Source of the DNA: an uncultured Erythrobacter sp.
Lineage (GTDB): Bacteria; Pseudomonadota; Alphaproteobacteria; Sphingomonadales; Sphingomonadaceae
Length of the DNA stretch: 64,000 nt
Direction: 5' to 3'
Assembly: GCA_947494705.1 (NCBI GenBank)
Contig: CANLVN010000003.1
Coordinates: 558,001 to 622,000 of the forward strand
A model generated the notes under the pieces. The model was not told where the DNA came from. It did no database searches and was given only the letters and a program-made list of their open reading frames with translations. Of the stretch, positions 26,998-36,686 are shown in pieces. The translations under genes were made by a program, and so were the position numbers. Each line of letters starts with the position of its first letter. Positions within the stretch are counted from its first letter, which is position 1.

Positions 26998-27773
26998 TTG
27001 CGCGATTTCTTCAAGCTGCTGACAAAGCGGTCGAGGTCGCCCTTGCGAATTCGCGCAGCTTGCCCGCGGGGCAGATCGCCGAGTGCGAAAGGACCGTAGG
27101 CGGTGCGGATCAGGCGGTTCACCTTCAGGCCCAGATATTCGAGCACCCGGCGCACTTCGCGATTCTTGCCCTCGGTGATGGTCATTTCGATCCAGTTGTT
27201 CTTGCCCGAACTGCCATGTTCGAGGTTTGCGTCGATCGAGCCATATCGAACACCGTCGATCTCCACCCCTTCGCTGAGGTCCTCAAGCTGCTCCTGCGAA
27301 ACATCGCCAAACGCGCGGGCGCGGTAAACGCGCGGAATGCCCGATGACGGCAGCTCCATCTGACGCTTAAGCCCGCCATCATTGGTCAGAAGCAGAAGCC
27401 CTTCGGTATTGAGGTCGAGTCGCCCGATCGGCATCAGACGCGGCGTATCCTTGGGCAGGGCATTGGTCAGCGCGGCATAGATCGTCGCGCGACCCGCAGG
27501 ATCACGCTCTGCGGTGATGAGGCCGGTAGGCTTGTGAAAAGCATAAAGCTGTGCAGGCTCCGGTCCGGCGACCGGCTTGCCATCGACGCTCACCCCTCGA
27601 AGGCTGGTGAGGAACGTCGCGGGCGTTTCGACCGGCTTGCCGTTCAAGGTGATCCGCTTGTCTGCGATCATCCGCTCGATCTCGCGGCGACTGGCTACAC
27701 CCGCGCGTGCGAGCAGCTTGGCTATGCGGTCGCCTTCGGGGCGGTCGGCCGATTGTTTGGGGTTCGTGGGCAT
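26994..27773 (-). CDS. rluB: rRNA pseudouridine synthase, RluB/RsuA family
   Basis: This enzyme forms pseudouridine in rRNA (RluB acts at 23S U2605; family members differ). The 259-aa protein has an S4-like RNA-binding domain at the N-terminus (RIAKLLARAGVASRREIERMIADKRITLNGKPV). The catalytic RsuA/RluB domain has MPIGRLDLNTEGLLLLTNDGGL, with the essential Asp in GRLDLNTEG, and EGKNREVRRVLEYLGLKVNRLIRTAYGPF. It leads an operon with rsmD. Choosing RluB over RluE/RsuA is by overall resemblance. Length is normal for RluB without the basic tail. Confidence 0.92.
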   Translation of the reverse strand: MPTNPKQSADRPEGDRIAKLLARAGVASRREIERMIADKRITLNGKPVETPATFLTSLRGVSVDGKPVAGPEPAQLYAFHKPTGLITAERDPAGRATIYAALTNALPKDTPRLMPIGRLDLNTEGLLLLTNDGGLKRQMELPSSGIPRVYRARAFGDVSQEQLEDLSEGVEIDGVRYGSIDANLEHGSSGKNNWIEMTITEGKNREVRRVLEYLGLKVNRLIRTAYGPFALGDLPRGQAARIRKGDLDRFVSSLKKSRK

Positions 27774-27790
27774 TGCGGGCAGCTAGGCCC

Positions 27791-28951
27791 TCAATTGGTT
27801 GCCCGCAAGGCATCCTGCACAATCTGGTCGAAGCGCGCTATGCCACCTTCGAGCGTGCCGAGCGTCAATTCCTCGACTGCGCCCGAGGACAGGCCTTGCT
27901 GACCCAGTTCAGCGGCGCGGAAGTCTTCGGACGCGAATACACCGCCGTCGAGCAGCTTCCAGCTGCGCTCCCAATGATCGCGCGCCTTGTCCGTCTTCGG
28001 CTCTTCGGGGATCAGCATGAAATCCTCGACTAGCGTCAGGTCATGGCTATGCGGCATGAGGACCATCACATTGACGTAATCGGGGCTGGGCACGATCACT
28101 GTGCCCGGCAGAAGTTGATAAGCGAAGGTCACGACGCGTCGCAACGAAGCCATGTCGCCAAGATCGACGCCTTCCATCTCCTCCAATCTTCCGACGGCGC
28201 TGCGCATATGCGGGCCGATCTCGTCGCCCGCAGTCACCCCATCCTTGAAGAACGGGCCGATCGTGTTCGCGTGCAGCCGGGTCACGTGATAGCTTTCAAG
28301 GAAAGCATCCATAATCAGCTTCCAGTTGCCTTTCACCGTGTGCATCTTGCGACGGAACAGATGCGCATCGGGCATCCCGAACGCGCTGAAATCCGCGCCC
28401 AGGGTTTCGGCATCGGAGAAATCGGCGGCTTTGTCGGGTGAAAACCAGATGAGCCCTCCCGCCTCGACGCTGGGCAATTCGACGAGGCCCTGTTCTTTTT
28501 TGTCCAGACCGGGAAACGTCTCGGGGCGGGGCAGGGCGAGCAGCTTGCCATCAAGCTTGTAGGTCCAGGCGTGATAAGGGCAAACGAGCCGTTTGGCGCA
28601 TTGCACCTCCTCGCCTTCTACCAGTCTTGTCCCCCGGTGACGGCAGACGTTCAGGAAGACATGCGCCTCCCCCTCGGCATCGCGGGTAATCAGCAGCGGG
28701 CGACCAGTTGCATCGTGCGGCACCGCCATGCCCGGTTCGGGGATCAGCGCGGACGGCACGAGCACTTGTGGCAGTCTGTCGAACAGCGCAGCTTTCTCGC
28801 GTGCGAAGTGATCTGCATCGGTGTAGCGGTGTGCGGGCACGGTCTGCCCCGCTTGCGCCGCGCGTGGCTGTCCCTCGGCGACTGCTTCTGCAAGCGCAAG
28901 CTGGCCGGGGGTGGGACGCATTCTGGGTAAATCTGTTGTCGGGGCGTTCAT
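27791..28951 (-). CDS. Rieske aromatic ring-hydroxylating oxygenase, alpha subunit
   Basis: This 386-aa cytoplasmic oxygenase has an N-terminal Rieske domain whose [2Fe-2S] ligands are visible as CRHRG and CPYHAW. A C-terminal catalytic domain has a mononuclear iron site in [13 protein letters not shown] (2-His-1-Asp facial triad). It would insert oxygen into an aromatic or quaternary-amine substrate using electrons from a reductase. No beta subunit, ferredoxin or reductase gene is adjacent, so it must borrow an electron donor; the substrate cannot be read from sequence. The start follows AGGGAACCCGCG. It is divergent from ampG (84 bp between). Confidence 0.9.
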   Translation of the reverse strand: MNAPTTDLPRMRPTPGQLALAEAVAEGQPRAAQAGQTVPAHRYTDADHFAREKAALFDRLPQVLVPSALIPEPGMAVPHDATGRPLLITRDAEGEAHVFLNVCRHRGTRLVEGEEVQCAKRLVCPYHAWTYKLDGKLLALPRPETFPGLDKKEQGLVELPSVEAGGLIWFSPDKAADFSDAETLGADFSAFGMPDAHLFRRKMHTVKGNWKLIMDAFLESYHVTRLHANTIGPFFKDGVTAGDEIGPHMRSAVGRLEEMEGVDLGDMASLRRVVTFAYQLLPGTVIVPSPDYVNVMVLMPHSHDLTLVEDFMLIPEEPKTDKARDHWERSWKLLDGGVFASEDFRAAELGQQGLSSGAVEELTLGTLEGGIARFDQIVQDALRATN

Positions 28952-29035
28952 CGCGGGTTCCCTAATCCTCTCTTCGACGCCTAATGTTGCATAGTTTTTG
29001 GCCCATGCAAATGCGAGTGGCCCAACGGAGGATCA

Positions 29036-30754
29036 ATGGCAGAGACATCAGCCGCCGACCAATCAAGACTATCGCGCTGGATGGTGCTGCTCGGTTCGTT
29101 ACGCCAACCCAAGACCGGCTACATGCTGATCTTCGGCTTTGCTTCGGGCCTGCCGTATGCTCTGCTGCTCGGTACGCTGTATGCGTGGCTCACCGACGCC
29201 GAGGTGGATGTTGAGACAATGGGCGTCTTTTCGCTCATCGGGCTTGCCTACGCGTTCAAGTTTCTCTGGTCCCCGGCCCTCGACCGGGTCGATGTTCCGC
29301 TGCTGAACAGGCTGGGCAAGCGCAAGCAGTGGATCGTCACCGCACAATTGTTGCTCGGCGCCATTCTCGTAATTCTTTCTTTCCTCGACCCTCTCAGTTC
29401 GCTTGGGCTGTTCTCGCTTCTTGCCGGGATTGGAGCCTTTGCCAGTGCGACGCAGGATGTCGTTGTGGATGCATGGCGCGTCGATGTCGCCGATGAGAAG
29501 GCAACGATCGATATCCTCTCGACCGTTTACCAGATGGGCTACCGCATCGCCGCGCTTATCGGTGGTGCGCTCGCCCTGTTCATGGCGGAGCGCATGGGTT
29601 GGCCGGCGGTCTATGCGAGCATGGGTGGCATCCTCTTGGCAGTCGGTTTCCTTGGCCTGTTCGCACCGGATGCGGAGCGTTCGGAACAGGCGATGTCCGA
29701 CGAGCGCGCCGATCTGGCGACGCTGCGCGAGGCAGGGCAACTGGAGCCGAAGGTCCGGGCATGGGCGCTGGGCGCGGTTGCGTTGCTGTGGGGCTGGGCG
29801 CTGGTGACGGTGCTGATCTTCATGGTCCGCTCGCTGAATTCAGACCCCGAGCTCCGGCCCGACAGCACGGCCTTCGTCAGCCAGATGGGGCCGCTGATCG
29901 TTGTTGCGACCGTGGTGGTGCCGGGCCTGATTGCAGGTTGGCTTGAGGCGATGCGCAAGAGGGGACGGTATGTCCTGAAACACACAGCGCCATCGAAGGA
30001 CGGCTTCGACACCGCTCTCGACCACGGTTACCGCGCGTTGATCCTGCCACTTGCCGAGATCATCGGGCGGCTGAAGTGGGCAGCGGTGCTGGTGATCGCA
30101 TTGGTGCTCACCTATCGCATCACCGACGCGATTTGGGGCAGCTTTGCCTACCCGTTCTATCTTGGCGAGCTCGAATACACCAAGGACGAGGTCGCGATTG
30201 CTTCGAAATTCTTCGGAGTCGGCGCGCTTTTGCTGGGGCTGGCGCTGGGCGGAGCTTTGCTGACCGTGATCGGACGCATGATGACGCTGACGCTGGGCGC
30301 GCTGATTGCGGCACTCACCAACCTGCTTTACGCCGACCTCGCCATTGGAGGGGAGCGTATGCAGGTCGCAAGCGATATGACCGGTTTTACATGGCTCACA
30401 TCGCTGTTCGGCGCGGATGAGCGCTTGTCGAAACTTATGCTGACCATCGGGATGGAGAATATCGCCGTCGGCATCGCAGGCGCAGCCTTTGTCGCATATC
30501 TCTCAAGCATCGTCGCCAAGGGATATAGCGCAGTCCAATACGCTCTGCTGTCCTCGCTTACGCTTCTCGTCGGCACGTTGGGACGACCTGCGCTCGGCCA
30601 GATGATCGAGGAACGCGGCTATTATGACGTGTTCATCCTCACAACGCTGATCGGACTGTTTGCCGTGGTTTTGTGCCTGATCGAATGGGTGCGCCAGGCA
30701 CGGCTGGGCAAGGAAGCGGGTGTCGTTGCCGGAGAAGCGCAACCGGCTGAATAG
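29036..30754 (+). CDS. ampG: AmpG-family muropeptide MFS transporter
   Basis: AmpG imports anhydro-muropeptides from the periplasm for peptidoglycan recycling. The 572-aa membrane protein begins with the AmpG signature YMLIFGFASGLPYALLLGTLYAWLTDAEVDVETMGVFSLIGLAYAFKFLWSPALDR, followed by QDVVVDAWRVD. It shows about 12-14 hydrophobic segments, with cytoplasmic stretches at about 210-240 and 300-330. It is longer than E. coli AmpG only modestly. GGAGGATCA precedes the ATG. No beta-lactamase or ampR is nearby, so recycling is the safer role. Confidence 0.9.
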   Translation: MAETSAADQSRLSRWMVLLGSLRQPKTGYMLIFGFASGLPYALLLGTLYAWLTDAEVDVETMGVFSLIGLAYAFKFLWSPALDRVDVPLLNRLGKRKQWIVTAQLLLGAILVILSFLDPLSSLGLFSLLAGIGAFASATQDVVVDAWRVDVADEKATIDILSTVYQMGYRIAALIGGALALFMAERMGWPAVYASMGGILLAVGFLGLFAPDAERSEQAMSDERADLATLREAGQLEPKVRAWALGAVALLWGWALVTVLIFMVRSLNSDPELRPDSTAFVSQMGPLIVVATVVVPGLIAGWLEAMRKRGRYVLKHTAPSKDGFDTALDHGYRALILPLAEIIGRLKWAAVLVIALVLTYRITDAIWGSFAYPFYLGELEYTKDEVAIASKFFGVGALLLGLALGGALLTVIGRMMTLTLGALIAALTNLLYADLAIGGERMQVASDMTGFTWLTSLFGADERLSKLMLTIGMENIAVGIAGAAFVAYLSSIVAKGYSAVQYALLSSLTLLVGTLGRPALGQMIEERGYYDVFILTTLIGLFAVVLCLIEWVRQARLGKEAGVVAGEAQPAE

Positions 30755-30757
30755 CGA

Positions 30758-32044
30758 CTAGTCCGGCAGTTCGTCATTGAGCCTGAGCGCTTCGCCCGCG
30801 AGGTAGAGCGATCCTGCGATCAGCACCGGATGACCGTCCACGGGCACGTTCAGCATCGCCTCTTCAAGGTTGGCGCGAGGCGTGGCTTCCTCGCCAAAGG
30901 CACTGGCCGGGTGGCAGTCATGGTCTGGCACGGGGACGACCTGCAGCGACCGGATACGCTCGCCGAGCGGGGTGAGGATGGCGCGCGGGTCCTTGTTGTC
31001 GAGCATACCGAGGATGAGGTGAAGCGGACTGTCCAGAGCCCGCGCAATCGCAGCGCCAGCGCTCACATTGTGGCCCCCGTCGAGCCAGACCTCGCGGTCT
31101 CCAGTGAGCGCCCCGAACTTGAGCCGCTGCATTCTGGCGGGCCACGCCGCTGTACCCATCCCCATGCCCATCGCTTCTTCAGAAACTTTCACCTTGCTCT
31201 GATGACGCAGCATCGCCAGCGCCAGCGCCGCATTGGCGAACTGGTGCGCTCCCGGCAGAGCGGGCACGGGCAGGTTCAGCCGCCCCGATCCATCGATGTA
31301 CGCGAGCGTTGGTCCATCGCGAAAGTCCCAGCCATCGCCTGCAATCAGGAACGGCGCGCCCACCGTGGCGCAACTCGCCGCCATCTGGCGATTGGCTTCG
31401 GGGACACTGCGCAACGCTGCGAGCGGTACGCCTTTCTTCGCAATCCCTGCTTTTTCAAAGGCGATGCGCACGATCGGCTCGGTCGGCACGCCTTCTTCCG
31501 GCGCCAGCAAAAACCGCTCGTGGTCGATCCCCAGCGCCGCGATCCCGCACGCGGCCAGCACATCGGGCTCCAGCACATTGGTCGCATCGAACCGCCCGCC
31601 TAGGCCCACTTCGACCACGCAAGCGTCTGCCGGGGTTCGCGAAAAAGCAAGGAAGGCGGCGGCGATGGTGACTTCGAAGAAGCTGGGGGCGAGGTCAGCG
31701 CCCTCATCCAGCACTTCTTCCAGGAGATCCGCCAGCGGACCGTCTTCGATCAGCTTACCCGCCACCCTGATACGCTCATTATAGCGCACCAGATGCGGGG
31801 AGGTGGTCACATGAACGCTTTTGCCATCGGCCTCCAGCATCGCGCGCAGAAAGGCGCAGACCGATCCCTTGCCGTTGGTCCCGGCGACGTGGAAGGTCGG
31901 GGGCAGCTTGCGGTGGGGATCTCCAAGCCGTTCCATCAGCGCTGTGATGGTTTCCAGCCCCAGCCGCCCTTGAGGGACGCTGAGCGCGGAAAGTCGGTCG
32001 AGTTGTGCCTGGACGCGCGGGTCCTGCGACCTGCCGAAGTCCAT
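30758..32044 (-). CDS. folC: Folylpolyglutamate synthase / dihydrofolate synthase
   Basis: FolC adds glutamate to dihydropteroate and extends the polyglutamate tail of folates. The 428-aa protein carries the Mur-ligase type P-loop FHVAGTNGKGSVCAFLRAML, the following TSPHLVRYNERIRV, CVVEVGLGGRFDATNVLEPD, GIAALGIDHERFL and WLDGGHNVSAG. It is last in a minus-strand series trpF-trpB-X-trpA-accD-folC, 6 bp after accD, which is the usual order in alphaproteobacteria. Its stop lies 3 bp from the convergent ampG stop. Confidence 0.97.
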   Translation of the reverse strand: MDFGRSQDPRVQAQLDRLSALSVPQGRLGLETITALMERLGDPHRKLPPTFHVAGTNGKGSVCAFLRAMLEADGKSVHVTTSPHLVRYNERIRVAGKLIEDGPLADLLEEVLDEGADLAPSFFEVTIAAAFLAFSRTPADACVVEVGLGGRFDATNVLEPDVLAACGIAALGIDHERFLLAPEEGVPTEPIVRIAFEKAGIAKKGVPLAALRSVPEANRQMAASCATVGAPFLIAGDGWDFRDGPTLAYIDGSGRLNLPVPALPGAHQFANAALALAMLRHQSKVKVSEEAMGMGMGTAAWPARMQRLKFGALTGDREVWLDGGHNVSAGAAIARALDSPLHLILGMLDNKDPRAILTPLGERIRSLQVVPVPDHDCHPASAFGEEATPRANLEEAMLNVPVDGHPVLIAGSLYLAGEALRLNDELPD

Positions 32045-32050
32045 TGTGGC

Positions 32051-32902
32051 TCAGGCAGCCTTGCTTGGCGCGAGGTAGTCCAGCACTGCCGCCAGCTGAT
32101 CTTTCAGCTCCTTGCGATGCACGACCATGTCGACCATGCCGTGCTTGTGCAGGTACTCGGCCCGTTGGAAGCCCTCGGGCAACTGCTCGCGGATCGTATC
32201 CTGGATAACGCGCTGGCCTGCGAAGCCGATCAAAGCGCCCGGCTCGGCGATATGGATATCACCAAGCATCGCGTAGCTCGCTGTCACGCCTCCCGTGGTC
32301 GGATCGGTCAGCACGACGATATAGGGCAGGCCGGCTTCCCTCAGGCGCCGTGTCATGACGGTCGCGCGCGGCATCTGCATGAGAGAAAGAATGCCCTCCT
32401 GCATCCGCGCACCGCCCGCTGCGGTGACGACCACGAAAGCGCATTTGCGATCCAGCGCCTTTTGCGCACCGCGAATGAAAGCCTCGCCCACCGCCATGCC
32501 CATCGAGCCGCCCATGAAGGTGAAGTCCTGCACACCGACCACCGCTGGCCGCCCGTCGATTGCGCCAGAGCCGGTGACGAAGGCGTCCTCGTGGGGGCTT
32601 TTCGCGCGCGCGGCCTTGAGCCGGTCGGTGTAGCGTTTCTGGTCCTTGAACTTCAGCGGGTCTTCGGTGACCTGCGGGATCGGGAGAAGTTCGAAGCTTT
32701 CGTCCAGCAGCAGTTTGAGCCGGGTATCGGCATCGATACGGCCGTGGTGCTCGCATTTCGGGCAGACGTGGAGGTTCTCTTCGTATTCCTGCACGAAGAG
32801 CATTTCCTGGCAATTCTTGCACTTGATCCAGAGGTCTTTCTCGGTCGACTTCTTGTCGCCGATGAAGCCGAGCGAATTGCGGACGCGGGTGAACCAGTTC
32901 AT
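32051..32902 (-). CDS. accD: Acetyl-CoA carboxylase carboxyltransferase subunit beta
   Basis: AccD pairs with AccA to transfer CO2 from biotin to acetyl-CoA, giving malonyl-CoA for fatty acid synthesis. The 283-aa protein has the N-terminal zinc ribbon ([29 protein letters not shown], four Cys). The carboxyltransferase core includes [47 protein letters not shown] and [17 protein letters not shown]. The start overlaps the trpA stop (ATGA). Confidence 0.98.
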   Translation of the reverse strand: MNWFTRVRNSLGFIGDKKSTEKDLWIKCKNCQEMLFVQEYEENLHVCPKCEHHGRIDADTRLKLLLDESFELLPIPQVTEDPLKFKDQKRYTDRLKAARAKSPHEDAFVTGSGAIDGRPAVVGVQDFTFMGGSMGMAVGEAFIRGAQKALDRKCAFVVVTAAGGARMQEGILSLMQMPRATVMTRRLREAGLPYIVVLTDPTTGGVTASYAMLGDIHIAEPGALIGFAGQRVIQDTIREQLPEGFQRAEYLHKHGMVDMVVHRKELKDQLAAVLDYLAPSKAA

Positions 32903-33681
32903 GCTTTTGCTGCTTTCATTGCGGAGACCATCGCGGCGGTAAGCTCTTGTAGCTTGGCCGGGGCCTTTTCGCCAAATTCGCCCACCAGATCGACGAAGGC
33001 CGAGCCGACGACGACGCCGTCTGCGACCTTGGCGATTTCGGCGGCTTGTTCCGGCGTGCGCACCCCAAAGCCAACCGCGACGGGAAGGTCGGTCGATTGC
33101 TTGATGCGGCTGACATTCGCTTCAATCGAGTCGATGGCGGCCTGCTGCTTGCCGGTGATCCCTGCGACACTGACGTAGTAGAGGAAACCCTCGGAGCCTG
33201 CGATCACCGCCGGAAGCCGAGCGGCGTCGGTGGTGGGGGTGGAAAGGCGGATCGGCGCGATGCCCTTGGCGCGCAGGGCCGGGCCGAGCGCGTCGTCTTC
33301 CTCGGGCGGAATGTCGACGCAGATGACGCCGTCGACGCCTGCGTTGAAGGCGGCGTCGGCGAACCACTCCGGCCCGCGCCGGATCATCGGGTTCGCATAA
33401 CCCATAAGGACCAGCGGGGTGTCCGGATGCCGCGCGCGGAATTCGGTCGCGATCTGTAGGACGTCGGCGGTGGTCGTGCCCTTGCCGAGGCTGCGCAAGT
33501 TGGCGCTCTGGATCGCGGGACCATCGGCCATCGGATCGGTGAAGGGCATGCCGAGCTCGATCACATCCGCACTGCCCGCAACGAGCGCATCGAGATTGGC
33601 CGCGGTGTCGCCATCACCAGCGGTGATGAAGGCGACGAAGGCGGGGTGGGGCCTGGCGAAGGTGGTGGAGAGGCGGGTCAA
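32899..33681 (-). CDS. trpA: Tryptophan synthase alpha subunit
   Basis: TrpA cleaves indole-3-glycerol phosphate to indole and passes indole to TrpB. The 260-aa TIM barrel has [32 protein letters not shown] (catalytic Glu region), [20 protein letters not shown] (catalytic Asp) and [14 protein letters not shown]. The start codon is TTG and overlaps the TGA of the upstream membrane-protein gene (TTGA). It is normally adjacent to trpB; here a 534-bp gene separates them. The downstream overlap with accD is ATGA. Confidence 0.97.
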   Translation of the reverse strand: MTRLSTTFARPHPAFVAFITAGDGDTAANLDALVAGSADVIELGMPFTDPMADGPAIQSANLRSLGKGTTTADVLQIATEFRARHPDTPLVLMGYANPMIRRGPEWFADAAFNAGVDGVICVDIPPEEDDALGPALRAKGIAPIRLSTPTTDAARLPAVIAGSEGFLYYVSVAGITGKQQAAIDSIEANVSRIKQSTDLPVAVGFGVRTPEQAAEIAKVADGVVVGSAFVDLVGEFGEKAPAKLQELTAAMVSAMKAAKA

Positions 33682-34211
33682 GTAAGTTTGGCTCCCAATC
33701 GTGACTCAAGAATTCGAACTGGGGTGGCGAGGATTGGCAGAAGCAGCATCGACCATTGAGCAATTTTTCGGATCACCATCGAGCGTTCGCACCGATAAAC
33801 CTCATCCACCAGAATAACTGTCGTGGGTTCATCAGCACCGCAAAACACACTGTAGTCGTAGAAGTCTAGGGCTCCGTGTTCAAAGAGCTCGAGCAGCGCC
33901 GCCAGACCGGCAAACGCCAGCATGGCGTTGGCGAGGGGCTTGCGCGCGGCCCCCGGTTTTCCAAAAAGCCCGGAAAGGCCCCAATGGATGAAGAGAAGGA
34001 CAGAAATCATTGCGGCGTAAACAACCGGAGTTCCCGGGTTAAGGGTGAAGAGGGAGACACCTTGCGGGGCATCGGGATATTCCCGGATGGTTGCTGCTAT
34101 GTGGGCATTCAGCAAGGGGTCGATGATGAAATAGAGCCCTGCCGCTACTATCCACAAGAACAGCAGCGAAAAAAGCAAGGGCTTGCCTACCTCACCTCTG
34201 GCATCTTTCAA
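33678..34211 (-). CDS. Unknown four-helix membrane protein inserted between trpB and trpA
   Basis: This 177-aa protein has four hydrophobic segments (about 12-34, 62-83, 92-113, 150-168). The loop between the third and fourth holds two cysteines (FCGADEP at 124, YRCERS at 141) and many acidic residues. No domain is recognised. It begins with TTG overlapping the trpB TGA and ends with TGA overlapping the trpA TTG, so it is fully embedded and coupled. TGGAGTGG within the trpB end could serve as ribosome site. Its codons look visibly less GC-rich than the flanking trp genes, suggesting later arrival. Any link to tryptophan metabolism or transport is only inferred from position. Confidence 0.78.
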   Translation of the reverse strand: MKDARGEVGKPLLFSLLFLWIVAAGLYFIIDPLLNAHIAATIREYPDAPQGVSLFTLNPGTPVVYAAMISVLLFIHWGLSGLFGKPGAARKPLANAMLAFAGLAALLELFEHGALDFYDYSVFCGADEPTTVILVDEVYRCERSMVIRKIAQWSMLLLPILATPVRILESRLGAKLT

Positions 34212-35425
34212 ATTTCCACTCCAAGCTTCTCAGCCACTGTAAAGATGTCCTTATCCCCACGTCCGCACAGGTTCATCAGGATGATCTCGTCCTCTCGCAT
34301 CTGCCTGGCGCGATCGGCGACGGCGGCGATGGCGTGCGACGGCTCAAGCGCGGGGATAATGCCTTCAGTGCGGCACAGCAGCTTGAAGCCTTCCAGTGCC
34401 TCATTATCGGTGACGGCGGTATATTCGACCCGCCCGCTTTCTTTCAGCCATGCGTGCTCCGGCCCGATGCCTGGGTAATCCAACCCTGCGCTGATCGAGT
34501 GGCCTTCGGTGATCTGGCCGTCCTCGTCCTGCAAAAGGTAGGTCTTGTTGCCGTGGAGCACTCCGGGGAAACCTCCCAGAAGGCTTGCCGCATGTTCGTC
34601 GCCGTCCAAGCCATGCCCCGCCGCTTCGACGCCGAGCATCTTCACGTCCGCGTCGTCGAGGAACGGGTGGAACAGCCCAAGCGCGTTCGACCCGCCGCCG
34701 ATGCAGGCGACCAGCAGGTCGGGCAGGCGCCCGGTGCGCTCCAGCATCTGTTCGCGCGCTTCGGTGCCGATCACGCTCTGGAAATTGCGCACCATCTCCG
34801 GATAGGGGTGCGGTCCAGCGGCGGTGCCGATGATGTAGAAGGTGTCGTGAACATTCGCGACCCAGTCGCGCAGCCCCTCGTTCATCGCGTCCTTCAGCGT
34901 CGCACCGCCCGAAGTCACCGGGACCACCTCGGCCCCCAAAAGCTTCATGCGAAAGACGTTGGGCGACTGCCGCTTCACGTCTTCTGCGCCCATATAGATC
35001 ACGCAAGGCAGGCCGAAGCGCGCGCAGACGGTCGCGGTCGCGACGCCGTGCTGGCCCGCGCCGGTTTCGGCGATGATCCGGGTCTTGCCCATGCGCCGCG
35101 CGAGCAGGATCTGCCCGATGCAATTGTTGATCTTGTGCGCGCCCGTGTGATTGAGTTCGTCGCGCTTAAACCACACTTGTGCGCCCCCCAGTGCCTCTGT
35201 GAGCCTTTCGGCGAAATAGAGCGGGGAGGGGCGACCGACATAATGCTTCATCAGGTCGTCGAACTCGGCGGCAAAGGCCGGATCGGCCTGTGCGGCGCGG
35301 TATTCGCGCTCCAGATCGAGGATCAGCGGCATCAGCGTCTCTGCGACATAGCGGCCGCCATAATCGCCGAAATGCCCGCGCTCGTCGGGCTGGGTGCGGA
35401 AGGAATTGGGTTTGTTCTCAGTCAT
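34208..35425 (-). CDS. trpB: Tryptophan synthase beta subunit
   Basis: TrpB is a PLP enzyme that condenses indole with serine. The 405-aa protein shows [12 protein letters not shown], the PLP lysine in [23 protein letters not shown], the phosphate-binding [10 protein letters not shown] and the C-terminal NLCGRGDKD. The ORF reaches TTG 35437, but ATG 35425 ([27 protein letters not shown]) has GAGAG at good distance and matches the family N-terminus. It starts 8 bp after trpF ends. Confidence 0.98.
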   Translation of the reverse strand: MTENKPNSFRTQPDERGHFGDYGGRYVAETLMPLILDLEREYRAAQADPAFAAEFDDLMKHYVGRPSPLYFAERLTEALGGAQVWFKRDELNHTGAHKINNCIGQILLARRMGKTRIIAETGAGQHGVATATVCARFGLPCVIYMGAEDVKRQSPNVFRMKLLGAEVVPVTSGGATLKDAMNEGLRDWVANVHDTFYIIGTAAGPHPYPEMVRNFQSVIGTEAREQMLERTGRLPDLLVACIGGGSNALGLFHPFLDDADVKMLGVEAAGHGLDGDEHAASLLGGFPGVLHGNKTYLLQDEDGQITEGHSISAGLDYPGIGPEHAWLKESGRVEYTAVTDNEALEGFKLLCRTEGIIPALEPSHAIAAVADRARQMREDEIILMNLCGRGDKDIFTVAEKLGVEI

Positions 35426-35433
35426 GGATGCTC

Positions 35434-36081
35434 TCAAGCTTTGAGCGCCGCTTTGCAGAAGGCGGCGATTCTGTCCACGTCCTTGACCCCCGGTGCGCTT
35501 TCGACTCCGCTCGACACATCGACCAGCGGCGCTTTCGTGGCGCGGATCGCCTCGTCGACATTGTCAGGAGAAAGGCCGCCCGCAAGGCCCCATCGCCCGC
35601 GACGGTCGAAGCCGCGCAAATGGTCCCAGCCGAAGGTTTCGCCATTTCCGCCGGGCAGGGCCGAACCCTCGGGTGCGGGCGCGTCGAACAGGATGAGGTC
35701 GGCGACATCGTCATAGGATGCAGCGGAGCGGAGTGAAGCGGCATTGCGAACGGGCAAGGCCTTCCACACCTCGCATCCCGCCTGCGCGCGAACTTCGGCG
35801 AGCCGGGCCGGCGTTTCGCTGCCATGGAACTGGATCGCGTCAGGTCGGACAGCAGAGATAATATCGGCAAGCGTCTGAGCATCTGGGTCGACCACGAGCA
35901 CCACTGCTTTTACACCCTGCGGCACCCCGGCGCGCAATTCGGCGGCTCGGTCCAGGCTGACATTGCGTGGGCTCTTGGCGAAATGCACAAGGCCCACATG
36001 GCTCGCCCCCGCATCGCAGGCGGCACGGATCGTCTCAGGCGTCGACAACCCGCAAATCTTGATAAGTTGGTCGTGTGCCAT
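35434..36081 (-). CDS. trpF: Phosphoribosylanthranilate isomerase
   Basis: TrpF converts N-(5-phosphoribosyl)anthranilate to CdRP, the step before indole glycerol phosphate synthase. The 215-aa TIM barrel begins [36 protein letters not shown], with the catalytic Cys in KICGL, and continues with [20 protein letters not shown] and [14 protein letters not shown]. The ATG has an AGGAGG site. It appears to lead the trpF-trpB-X-trpA-accD-folC operon; the upstream 114 bp, up to the divergent lipoprotein gene, should hold the promoters for both. Confidence 0.97.
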   Translation of the reverse strand: MAHDQLIKICGLSTPETIRAACDAGASHVGLVHFAKSPRNVSLDRAAELRAGVPQGVKAVVLVVDPDAQTLADIISAVRPDAIQFHGSETPARLAEVRAQAGCEVWKALPVRNAASLRSAASYDDVADLILFDAPAPEGSALPGGNGETFGWDHLRGFDRRGRWGLAGGLSPDNVDEAIRATKAPLVDVSSGVESAPGVKDVDRIAAFCKAALKA

Positions 36082-36195
36082 GCGCGCCTCCTAGCGCGGC
36101 TTGCGGCGTGGGTCCAAGCGAATGGCTTGCAACGCCCCTTGCATCAGGAGCGCAATTGCATGAGACAACGCGCGCACTTACCGAAAGGGTCTCCC

Positions 36196-36654
36196 ATGCC
36201 GATAAAGCTGTATCTCGCCTGCGCCTTCGCGCTCCTGCTCGCAGCGTGCAATCCGATGGAGCAAGCCGACGCAGTCGACGCGAAAATCGCGCAGTTCCAC
36301 GAGACCTACAATGCCGGCGACGCGCAGGCATTGTACGAGCAGACGGGGCAGGAGTTTCATGAGGCGACCACGCCGGAGCAGATGGCCGCTTTGGTGGAGG
36401 AAGTGAGCGAAAAGATGGGTGCGGTTGAAAGCACCGAACGCACCAACATCAATATCGACATCAACGATGGGGACAATGTCACGGTCGTGACCATGGGAAC
36501 CGTCTTCACCAAGGGTGAGGGAACCGAAACCTTCACCTTCTACGGCCAGGGCGAAGAAGCACGGCTGGTCGGCTGGAACGTCGATTCGCCCAATTTCCTC
36601 GATGTGCCGGAAGATGCGGTCACTACGGTTGAGCCGGAGGCGAGTTCTCAGTAA
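36196..36654 (+). CDS. Lipoprotein of unknown function, first of a tandem pair
   Basis: A 152-aa lipoprotein starts at ATG 36196 behind AAAGGG; the longer track ORF (35824) runs antisense through trpF and is not credible upstream. The signal sequence ends in the lipobox LLAAC with Cys 21-22, predicting outer-membrane anchoring. The mature part has the pattern AKIAQFHETYNAGDAQALYEQTG..F.EATTPEQMAALVEEVSEKMG, then VTMGTVFTKGEGTETFTFYGQGEEARLVGWNVDSPN, which resembles DUF4019/SnoaL-like cystatin folds. It shares this layout with the next gene. Function is unknown. Confidence 0.75.
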   Translation: MPIKLYLACAFALLLAACNPMEQADAVDAKIAQFHETYNAGDAQALYEQTGQEFHEATTPEQMAALVEEVSEKMGAVESTERTNINIDINDGDNVTVVTMGTVFTKGEGTETFTFYGQGEEARLVGWNVDSPNFLDVPEDAVTTVEPEASSQ

Positions 36655-36686
36655 TGCTACAGACAAACCTTTGAAAGGTGTCCTAA

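Noticed and set aside
35824-36195. N-terminal 124 residues of the 276-aa ORF before the first lipoprotein
   Set aside because: Antisense to trpF; the lipoprotein signal with its ribosome site begins at 36196.
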